From Myxococcales bacterium (lineage in GTDB: Bacteria > Myxococcota_A > UBA9160 > UBA4427), in the NCBI GenBank assembly GCA_012960035.1, contig DUBZ01000070.1, forward strand, positions 1 through 39,091: DNA of 39,091 nucleotides, in the 5' to 3' direction. This document shows positions 33,100 to 39,091 of this stretch, piece after piece. The translations under genes were made by a program, and so were the position numbers. Every line of letters begins with the position of its first letter. Position 1 is the first letter of the stretch. Below the pieces are notes generated by a model, which saw only the letters and a program-made list of their open reading frames with translations, had not been told where the DNA came from and did no database searches.

Positions 33100-34527
33100 G
33101 TGAATACGAACTCTGCTTTCGCCGAGACCATTCCGCCAGACGGTGACGCCCTGCATATTCCGCTTTCAGGTCGGGGCGCCGAAATCGTGCTGGACGATGC
33201 CGGGTTACGCATTGTTTCTGGTCGGCGATGGGGCCAAGCGCGGATTTTCCCGTATAAAGACATCACTCACTTTGCGCCTGCGCCGCACGGTTTTTGGCTG
33301 GGGACGTGCAGCGAGATCATGTCGATCCGCCGCGGACGTTTCGAAGACGCCGATGGGCCGGAACATTTGTCGCGCGCACTTTCGAGCGCGATCGCGAAGC
33401 AACCCTTTGGTCTCGAACATCTCGGACGCATTTCGGAAATCCACACACTGGCGCGCAACCCCGCGCCCCAACGCATCACGCGACTCGTCGGTTTCATATG
33501 CGTTCTCGTTTACGTCCTGCAATTAAATGACCCGTTCGTGCAGGAAGTGGGCGAGTTGACTCCCGCCCTAGTCGATGCGGGGCAGCTGTGGCGCATCGTG
33601 ACTGCAAATTTCTTGCACGGCGTCGCACTGATCCCGATACATCTGATCTTCAATTTGCTTGGCTTGATGGGTCTTGCTCTGCTGGTTGAACGTCCGCTCG
33701 GCTCGCTGCGAACTGGGATCATTATGGGGTTCTCGGGACTTGGGGCGATGTTGGCGAGTCAAGCCATGGGCGTCGGGCCCGTGATTGGCGCTTCCGGAAT
33801 CGTGCTTGGGCTCGCCGGAGCGGCGCTCTGCCTTGAACTTCACCACTGCGACCGATTGCCGGTTTGGTGGCGAATCCCGCGCCGCCCCTTCATCGTCCTG
33901 TTGGTAATCGAGGGCCTGAGTGGATTCACGCTTCCGTTTGTCGCCGGTGAAGCACATCTCGGGGGCTTTGTTGCCGGCTACCTCGCCGCACGCGTTGTCG
34001 GGTTTGGCGGTGTCCTTCGGCAACCACAGTCAAAGGGCCTGCGACGCTTGGCTGCGGCGATGGTCGTGGTGGTGAGCGTTGCGACCCTCAACGTAGTTTT
34101 CTTGACACTCCGCGAGTCGAGTGCGCTCGAGCGGTACGCGTACCAGCTACTCGCGACACCGCACGCGCGGGTTCAAAGCGACAACGGCATAGCTTGGCGC
34201 ATGGCGACGGAGAGCCGTGCAACGGCTTCGCAGCTCGCGCCCGCTCAGGGGCTTGCCGAGCGCGCGGCGAACCGCACGGGTTTTCAAGATCCCGAGATCC
34301 TCGACACTTTGGCCGAAGTGCTCTTTGTGCGAGGGAACCACGATGCCGCGCTTCGTATTATCGACGAAGCAATCCGCATCACCCGGGGCGAGAACTACTA
34401 CTTAGAGCAACGCCGTCGCTTTACTGGCGAACGAGCCTTCGACGATCGTCCGGCCCCGCCACCGCCGTGGGCACTGCGTGAAGGCGCCCCGTATTACGAC
34501 GAAGACGGCGAAGGCATCCTGATTTAG
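33100..34527 (+). CDS. rhomboid family intramembrane serine protease with C-terminal helical repeat
   Basis: The 475-residue protein has a soluble N-terminal domain of about 125 residues, then a rhomboid core (about 127-330): 'LWRIVTANFLHG', 'IHLIFNLLG' with His181 and Asn185, catalytic Ser232 in 'IGASGIVLGLAGA', and catalytic His286 in 'AHLGGFVAGY'. All key residues are present, so it should be active and cut membrane proteins within the bilayer. The C-terminus (about 395-440, 'PEILDTLAEVLFVRGNHDAALRIIDEAI') looks like a tetratricopeptide-type repeat. The start is GTG at 33100 with AAGGT upstream. It is separated from the act operon by a terminator. Confidence 0.92.
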   Translation: MNTNSAFAETIPPDGDALHIPLSGRGAEIVLDDAGLRIVSGRRWGQARIFPYKDITHFAPAPHGFWLGTCSEIMSIRRGRFEDADGPEHLSRALSSAIAKQPFGLEHLGRISEIHTLARNPAPQRITRLVGFICVLVYVLQLNDPFVQEVGELTPALVDAGQLWRIVTANFLHGVALIPIHLIFNLLGLMGLALLVERPLGSLRTGIIMGFSGLGAMLASQAMGVGPVIGASGIVLGLAGAALCLELHHCDRLPVWWRIPRRPFIVLLVIEGLSGFTLPFVAGEAHLGGFVAGYLAARVVGFGGVLRQPQSKGLRRLAAAMVVVVSVATLNVVFLTLRESSALERYAYQLLATPHARVQSDNGIAWRMATESRATASQLAPAQGLAERAANRTGFQDPEILDTLAEVLFVRGNHDAALRIIDEAIRITRGENYYLEQRRRFTGERAFDDRPAPPPPWALREGAPYYDEDGEGILI

Positions 34528-34555
34528 ACGGTCCACTGAACACGGCGCCATCCCA

Positions 34556-35530
34556 TCACAGACGCGGTGGTGTGATCTCTTCTCCGTCACTCGAGACGAC
34601 AAGATCACCGCTGTACGTCTTGCGGACCGTCGCTGTGACTTGGAAGTCGTAGAACGGTGGCGGCTTCATGCGAAAGAGCACCAGGGCTCCAGCATTTGCG
34701 CGGCTCGCGATACCGCCGACATCGAGGATGTTGGTGTGGAGTGCCGCTTCCATGCGGAGCAGTTCGGGATCGATCAGGATGCCCGCTTCTTCCGCGTCTT
34801 CGGCCGGTGGGATGATGACGGCTTCGTGAAACAAATAGTCGACGTCCTTGGCCGCGCTTACCACAGCTTCGGGCGCCCATCCTGCTCCGGCGACGAACAT
34901 GCTTTGGCCTTGGCGTTCGAAGCGCCAACCCAACGCCGGGGTAGGGCCTCCCGGAAGGTCAAATGCCTCAATGGCCAGCCCATCGAGTTCGACGGAGAAT
35001 CCGGGCTCGACATCGAAGCCGGTCAACACTGCGCCGCCGGCGGGTAACCCGCGCGAACGTCCTTCGGCTTCAATTCCGATGGCATGCCCCTGCAAGATCG
35101 CTTCGCACAACGCGCGCGTGCCGGGCGGGCCATAGACGCGCAGTGATTGTTCGCGCGGTTGTCGCCAACCGGTGAGCAATAGATCATCGAGGCCGACAGT
35201 GTTCTCGGGCAACAAGCTTGTAAGCAAAACCGCTTCGGCCTGGGCGAGGGGGATGCGAGATGTTCGCAGTGCTTCGGAGACGCCACGTCCTGCGTCGACG
35301 ATGAGCATCCGCTGGTCCCATCCGATCGCAATGGAGGGCCCCATGCGCTCGGGGTTCTCGAAACCGTTGCCACTCCCGACCACGACCGCCGCGAGGTTGC
35401 CGGATTCGATGATGTCGAGGGGAGCGACCAAGTCGCCAATTTCGGCCGCCCTGTAGATGACGCACGAGGAAGCCCAGCTGACGGCCATCACGGCTGCAAG
35501 GATTCCGTAGAGAACGAGTCGTGCTGTCAT
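34556..35530 (-). CDS. membrane-anchored metallo-beta-lactamase-fold protein lacking metal ligands
   Basis: This 324-residue protein has an N-terminal membrane anchor (about residues 4-24) and a chain that follows RNase Z/arylsulfatase-like metallo-beta-lactamase proteins: 'GSGNGFENPERMGPSIAIG', 'MLIVDAGRGV', 'PALGWRFERQGQSMFVAGAG' and 'VDYLFHEA'. The metal motif that would read THxHxDHxxG appears as 'TSLLPENTVG' (residues 104-113), so all four ligands are gone; 'GDT' has become 'GAG', and the last ligand histidine is replaced in 'LVLFRMKPP'. It is therefore most likely a non-catalytic member. The ATG at 35530 is preferred over 35659 because the anchor begins there and GAAGG lies upstream. 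It converges on the rhomboid gene. Confidence 0.75.
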   Translation of the reverse strand: MTARLVLYGILAAVMAVSWASSCVIYRAAEIGDLVAPLDIIESGNLAAVVVGSGNGFENPERMGPSIAIGWDQRMLIVDAGRGVSEALRTSRIPLAQAEAVLLTSLLPENTVGLDDLLLTGWRQPREQSLRVYGPPGTRALCEAILQGHAIGIEAEGRSRGLPAGGAVLTGFDVEPGFSVELDGLAIEAFDLPGGPTPALGWRFERQGQSMFVAGAGWAPEAVVSAAKDVDYLFHEAVIIPPAEDAEEAGILIDPELLRMEAALHTNILDVGGIASRANAGALVLFRMKPPPFYDFQVTATVRKTYSGDLVVSSDGEEITPPRL

Positions 35531-36105
35531 AAGCAGTATACCTTCAGATGCGCGGGGCAATCCGGCATTTGTGTTTGATGTCTTGGGCTTGAGGGAAGTG
35601 ATGCCGAGATGGACGCGGTGTGGGTCGTGCTTCGAGAGGTGCAGCTTTGGCACAGGCATACAGCGACTGGCCGCGAAGCGGGCCGATTCTAGCCAGCATT
35701 TCCGGTTTGGTCGCGGTCCGAATGAGGGTTCGAGGCTTCACTTACGAAGTTCGTAGCTGGGGCCCAAATTGGAGGCTCGCTGCGAACTCGACATCAATTG
35801 TGGATCGTAGATTGACCGACGGGTCGTTTCTGCTGGACCGAGCTCTGTGTGTCCTATAAGTTGCAGTGCAGGGGATCTCACTCATCCTCGAGTCTCTTGA
35901 TCGGGAACGTTGACGGATCCATTGGAGATGTCGGCAAAACTCGGTGGGGAGGCGGCCCGTAGGGGTAGGAGCGGCGCCCACCCTGGACAGCGGGAGTCGG
36001 ACGCGGGGTACTGGGCCCTGCTTGGACTGCACTATGCCGGCAGAAGGGGGTATCAGGTGAAACATAGCGATTCTATGGCGAGTGAGGTGGCGGCGTTCTA
36101 GCCGC

Positions 36106-36142
36106 GAGCCAAACTTCGACGTCATGTACGTCATGAAGGTTC
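36106..36142 (+). ncRNA. hairpin resembling group II intron domain V (weak)
   Basis: GAGCC (36106-36110) can pair with GGTTC (36138-36142); TTC with GAA; and GACGT with ACGTC around a 5-base loop, with a 2-base AT bulge on the 3' side. The order of elements and the following GGTGAG...GGGG recall domain V, but the left strand has four extra bases (AAAC) and the loop is not GNRA. No reverse transcriptase is near, so this could be a decayed intron end or chance. Confidence 0.2.
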
Positions 36143-36180
36143 GGTGAGTAGGGGAACGCAAGTGTTCCCAGCGCCACCGA

Positions 36181-36241
36181 CCCTGGGAGCGCGGATGCCG
36201 TAGCCGCTTTTGAATAGGGTCTATTCGATCCGCTCCCAGGG
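36181..36241. repeat. nested inverted repeat
   Basis: CCCTGGGAGCG (36181-36191) and CGCTCCCAGGG (36231-36241) are perfect complements; inside lies GAATAG/CTATTC (36212-36217/36221-36226). It may fold as an RNA hairpin or be the remains of a small mobile element. Confidence 0.6.
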
Positions 36242-36408
36242 ATCCTTCGTGCTTTTTCGCAGCTGCTGAAGGCGCTCTCTAGCAGCGGCCTTTGGGCCGC
36301 TTCCCCTGTAACCAGGCAGCTGGGCGATTTGTGAAATGGGCTTGATCTGATCTCTAGGGGGGTGACTGCGGGGTCGTCGCCTGTCTCTGCTCCGGGAATT
36401 GAAACGAT

Positions 36409-36446
36409 CCCGTTTCGAGCGATCGCGTTGTCCCGGTCGAGACGGG
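36409..36446 (-). terminator. possible terminator of the kdsB-cyclase transcript
   Basis: A 10-bp stem with one G-U pair lies 6 bp after the cyclase stop codon on the minus strand; only a weak T-rich tail (ATCGTTTC) follows. Confidence 0.4.
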
Positions 36447-36451
36447 GACTG

Positions 36452-37408
36452 TTACTTGATCGCCAGTGGGTTGATGGGGGAGCCGACGGCTCCGGTGATC
36501 GGTAGGGGTGGGGCGGTGAAGAGGAAGGCATAGTTGCCGTCTTCTGCGCACGCCGCGGCGAGGTCGTCGAGGAAGAAGATCTCGCCGAAGGTCACGCCGG
36601 TATTACGGATCGACACCATATGGAGTGGTTGGAAGCAATCCTCGGTTTCGTTGGGTCTGACTTCGAGGCCCCACGTGTCTGTCGCGACGGCGGCAATCTC
36701 TCGTTCGTACAGCCAGCGCGCGCAGTACAGGGAAAGCCCAGGTGCCGGGCCTCCGCAGTATCCCTTCCAAGACTTTTGCTCGAGGCAGCGCGTCATCATG
36801 CCTGTGCGAACAAGCAGGATGTCTCCAGACTCGATCGTTACGCCGAGGGCTTCCGCACAAGCGTCTAGATCTTCGGGCATGATCGCCGTTCCGTCTTCGA
36901 GCCAGCGCGTTTCGCGCACGAGTGGCAGGTCGAGCAGGACACCGCGTCCGACAACGTCGGCTTTTAGTCGGTCGATTGAGTTCGCTTCGGCTCCGCTGCT
37001 GGTCACGAGTTTGATGTCGCGACCGTTGTACATAAAACCGTCGTAGTAGACGTGCGACAGGGCGTCCCATTGGGTTCCGCATTGGAGCGGCATGGTGATC
37101 GAATCGTCCGCGTAGCGGAAGCCGCCGGGCAAGTGATCCTGTGCGCCGGTTAGCGCATCCCCAGCGTCGGCGAGCATGACGTGGATCGGGTTGTGGCGGC
37201 CGCCTTTGCCCGACTGGGGGCCCTTGTCGTCAAAGGGGAGGGCGCACGAAATCACCCGGCCCGACCGCGGGATGGCGCACGCGTCAAGGACTCGACCCTT
37301 CGTAATGAAGTTGAGGGTCCCGCGTTCATCGTCGTCGCCCCAGCGCCCCCAGTTGGAATAGCGCTCGCCCCATTCGCGAACCGTTTGTGCATCAAGAACG
37401 GGTCTCAT
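36452..37408 (-). CDS. cyclase family protein (kynurenine formamidase-like hydrolase)
   Basis: This 318-residue protein belongs to the cyclase family (PF04199 type), metal-dependent hydrolases that include kynurenine formamidase and isatin hydrolase. The metal motif HxGTHxDxPxH appears as 'QCGTQWDALSH' (residues 109-119): both early histidines are glutamines while Asp115 and His119 remain. This Gln variant is, from memory, common in a subfamily of unknown substrate. Further blocks are 'GRGVLLDLPLVR', 'GDILLVRTGMM' and 'WGLEVRPNE'. Its ATG overlaps the kdsB stop (ATGA), so the two are translationally coupled although no shared pathway is known. Confidence 0.88.
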   Translation of the reverse strand: MRPVLDAQTVREWGERYSNWGRWGDDDERGTLNFITKGRVLDACAIPRSGRVISCALPFDDKGPQSGKGGRHNPIHVMLADAGDALTGAQDHLPGGFRYADDSITMPLQCGTQWDALSHVYYDGFMYNGRDIKLVTSSGAEANSIDRLKADVVGRGVLLDLPLVRETRWLEDGTAIMPEDLDACAEALGVTIESGDILLVRTGMMTRCLEQKSWKGYCGGPAPGLSLYCARWLYEREIAAVATDTWGLEVRPNETEDCFQPLHMVSIRNTGVTFGEIFFLDDLAAACAEDGNYAFLFTAPPLPITGAVGSPINPLAIK

Positions 37409-38154
37409 TGGATTTCCGCAGCCCGGTCCATTGACGCGAGAAGGGCTTCAACCGTCGCAACGTCTTCGGGTCGGTCGACCGCGACACTGTTCCAGCCTTC
37501 GATCTCGGCAACGCGAATCGCGACGCCATGTTCGAGGGCGCGCAATTGCTCTAGGGACTCGCGCAACTCGCCCGGGGTTTGCGGTAGCGCGGCATATTGC
37601 AACAGGAAGTCTCTTCGAAACGCGTAGATTCCAATGTGCTGTAGGAAGGTCGTGTTGGGGGCATTCGGGGCTGCGTAGGGGATCGGCGACCGCGAAAAAT
37701 AGAGTGCGTGGCCATGGCGGTCGACGACGACCTTGACCCGACTGGGGTTGAGTGCGTCTGCGCCATCGGTTTGATGAACCAGGGTGGCGATCAGATCATC
37801 TTCGTTTTCGAGCAGCGCCTCGACCGCAGCATCAACCACGAAGCCTTTGATCAAAGGTTCGTCACCCTGAATGTTGACGATGATGTCGTCAGTGAGAGTG
37901 CTCGCGGCTTCCGCGATCCGGTCCGAGCCTGAGGGATGAGTCGGGCTCGTCATGACGACGGGAGCACCAAAGGATTCGCAGCAAGACGCGATGCGGGCAT
38001 CGTCGGTTGCGACGAAAACTTGGCGCAGGGTTTTCGCTTCGCATGCCCCGCGCCACACGCGTTCAATCATGCTGACGCCCGCGATCTCCGCCAGCGGTTT
38101 GCCAGGAAAGCGCGATGCTGCGTAACGAACGGGGATGATGCCGACAGCACTCAT
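37405..38154 (-). CDS. kdsB: 3-deoxy-manno-octulosonate cytidylyltransferase
   Basis: The 249-residue enzyme activates Kdo with CTP for lipopolysaccharide core synthesis. The nucleotide-binding start 'GIIPVRYAASRFPGKPLAEIAG' and 'VATDDARIA', 'NIQGDEPLI', 'VKVVVDRHGHALYFSRSPIPY' and 'HIGIYAFRRDFL' are diagnostic. Length is normal. It marks the organism as an LPS-bearing Gram-negative. It is divergent from the DUF420-like gene and coupled to the cyclase gene. Confidence 0.96.
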   Translation of the reverse strand: MSAVGIIPVRYAASRFPGKPLAEIAGVSMIERVWRGACEAKTLRQVFVATDDARIASCCESFGAPVVMTSPTHPSGSDRIAEAASTLTDDIIVNIQGDEPLIKGFVVDAAVEALLENEDDLIATLVHQTDGADALNPSRVKVVVDRHGHALYFSRSPIPYAAPNAPNTTFLQHIGIYAFRRDFLLQYAALPQTPGELRESLEQLRALEHGVAIRVAEIEGWNSVAVDRPEDVATVEALLASMDRAAEIQ

Positions 38155-38247
38155 ATGGGAATATCCTAACCAATGCCCATTCGCGCCGCTGTCCTGCGCA
38201 CGTTCTGCGTATTGTCCGCGCTATGCTCCGTGCCGCGTGGGTTGGGA

Positions 38248-38763
38248 ATGCGATGGGGTGGACAGGGCAGTGGGCAAGAGTTGACTACAGAATCAGTTGA
38301 CCCGAAGGTTCTCTTTTGGACTGGCGCATTCATCAACATGAGTGTTGTGGTCGGTCTCGCCATTTACGGAATCAGACAGCTCCGAGATGGCTTCCCTTCT
38401 CGACATCGATCGTTGATGATTACGGCGTCGCTGCTCGTCGTTGGGTTTATGCTTGCGTACGCGTTGAAGCTCGTATTTCTCGGACGCGAAGATCTTTCGG
38501 TGTGGAGTCAGGCCGCTGTCTGGACCCTGCGTTTTCACGAGACGTGTGTGTTGACGATGGTTGTGGGCGGCGCGCTTGCGCTGCGTTGGGGAAGCCAGCT
38601 TTGTACGACGCGTTCATTCACGTTGAACTCGGACGACCCGGAGGCGGACCCGGCGCTAGTCAATCGACATCGACGAGCCGGGCGGACCGCAGTGATCGGT
38701 GCGGTGCTTGGCCTTCTCTCCTCGGGGTTTGTGCTGATGGGGATGTACGCGCGTTTGTCGTGA
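38248..38763 (+). CDS. DUF420/CtaM-like membrane protein
   Basis: The 171-residue form contains four hydrophobic helices and the DUF420 pattern of histidines: 'RHRSLMITASLLVVGFMLAYALKLVF', 'LRFHETCVLTMVVGGALALRW' and 'NRHRRAGRTAVIGAVLGLLSSGFVL'. Bacillus CtaM (YozB) of this family is needed to make active heme-copper oxidase, so a link with the respiratory chain is possible. The frame opens at 38173, only 18 bp from the divergent kdsB start, which leaves no promoter room; ATG 38248 or TTG 38281 are more plausible. None has a strong ribosome binding site. Confidence 0.6.
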   Translation: MRWGGQGSGQELTTESVDPKVLFWTGAFINMSVVVGLAIYGIRQLRDGFPSRHRSLMITASLLVVGFMLAYALKLVFLGREDLSVWSQAAVWTLRFHETCVLTMVVGGALALRWGSQLCTTRSFTLNSDDPEADPALVNRHRRAGRTAVIGAVLGLLSSGFVLMGMYARLS

Positions 38764-38995
38764 GGCGTCTATTGCTTCGTGAAGCGTCTGGCATCCAGCA
38801 GAACAGCGCGACCCAGGTAGGCAGGCAAAGGCACGGTTGGCGTCGAAGTGGTCCGACTTCGAGTCCGGTTCGAGCTTCCCGCAAAGACCCCTGCATCGAT
38901 TTCCCAATTCGGCGAGAGTGTCTGGGGCACCCTCCGAATTAATCGTCGAGGATCTAGTTTGCTTGCGACTACCCGGGTCGCTTTGATCGGGTTCC
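38764..38995. other. intergenic region without recognised features
   Basis: These 232 bp between the DUF420-like gene and the partial gene at the right edge show no convincing frame, hairpin or promoter. Confidence 0.4.
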
Positions 38996-39091
38996 TTATT
39001 GTTGTGGTACTTCGTCGTTGCGTTTCTTCTTGCGGGGCGTCGTGACGAAGGAGCGAAGCGCTTCTTCAGGCGTTCGCACAATCGTGACTCC
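38996..39091 (-). CDS. 3' end of an unidentified gene cut by the window edge
   Basis: Reading the minus strand from the window edge, an open frame gives 31 residues before a TAA at 38996: it begins GVTIVRTPEEALRSFV and ends in a basic tail with KKKR and DEVPQQ. The 'TPEEALRSF' helix followed by a charged tail looks like a genuine protein C-terminus; it resembles the end of some STAS-domain regulators, but this is too little for an assignment. Confidence 0.45.
   Translation of the reverse strand, partial: GVTIVRTPEEALRSFVTTPRKKKRNDEVPQQ

Larger units (their letters stand above)
35531..36451. other. 921-bp gene-free, hairpin-rich region
   Basis: No frame looks like a gene. The right part (about 36100-36450) holds a series of stems: GACGT/ACGTC at 36118-36132, GGGAAC/GTTCCC at 36152-36169, an 11-bp stem 36181-36191/36231-36241 enclosing a 6-bp stem 36212-36226, AGCGGCC/GGCCGCT at 36284-36301, and a 10-bp stem (one G-U) at 36409-36418/36437-36446. 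The left part shows nothing that was recognised. Confidence 0.55.

Noticed and set aside
35742..36161. 139-residue minus-strand frame in the gene-free region
   Set aside because: Composition is Arg/Ser/Thr/Pro-rich without pattern, and it runs across hairpins; not a gene by appearance.
38656..39081. 141-residue minus-strand frame at the right edge
   Set aside because: Overlaps the DUF420-like gene and has low-complexity charged residues; a different minus frame (38996-39091) looks like the real C-terminus.

Overview
The window looks like chromosomal DNA of a high-GC, Gram-negative, aerobically respiring bacterium, most likely an uncultured lineage of the former Deltaproteobacteria (Myxococcota/Binatota-like). 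This placement is an inference. It rests on an LPS gene (kdsB), two outer-membrane-associated families (DUF1302, DUF1329), a complete alternative complex III operon, and acyl-CoA/steroid-type catabolic genes. No rRNA, tRNA or CRISPR array was seen. Layout: (1) 1-351 holds a broken IS256-type transposase. (2) 352-8459 is a catabolic block: a metal-dependent amidohydrolase and a KstD/fumarate-reductase-like flavoprotein on the minus strand, an AlkA-type DNA glycosylase on the plus strand, then (all minus) an Ltp2-like thiolase-fold aldolase, a MaoC-DUF35-MaoC fusion and a thiolase-like protein with the TLP1-type C-terminal domain. The Ltp2-like protein and the fusion correspond to the actinobacterial ChsH1/ChsH2/Ltp2 steroid side-chain module. 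(3) 8523-8688 is a MITE-like element. (4) 8700-12088 carries hisS and speA. (5) 12241-24413 is an envelope block: a lipoprotein with calcium-type FG-GAP repeats, a 1865-residue cysteine-rich DUF1302-type outer-membrane protein behind a 686-bp leader region, a convergent DUF1329 exported protein, a histidine kinase/response regulator pair, a PAC2 protein and a Trm112-like protein. (6) 25041-32939 is actABCDEF, closed by a good intrinsic terminator and without adjacent cytochrome oxidase genes. (7) 33100-39091 holds a rhomboid protease with a C-terminal helical repeat, a metallo-beta-lactamase-fold protein that has lost its metal ligands, a 0.9-kb hairpin-rich gap without genes, a cyclase-family hydrolase translationally coupled to kdsB, a DUF420/CtaM-like membrane protein, and the 3' end of a gene cut by the window edge. 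How the genes may work together: DUF1302 and DUF1329 proteins often co-occur in hydrophobic-substrate (steroid, terpenoid, lipid) degraders, so the envelope block could serve uptake or envelope handling of substrates that the CoA-dependent enzymes in 352-8459 degrade, with ACIII feeding electrons to an oxidase encoded elsewhere. This link is inferred from gene content and proximity and is not shown by the sequence.
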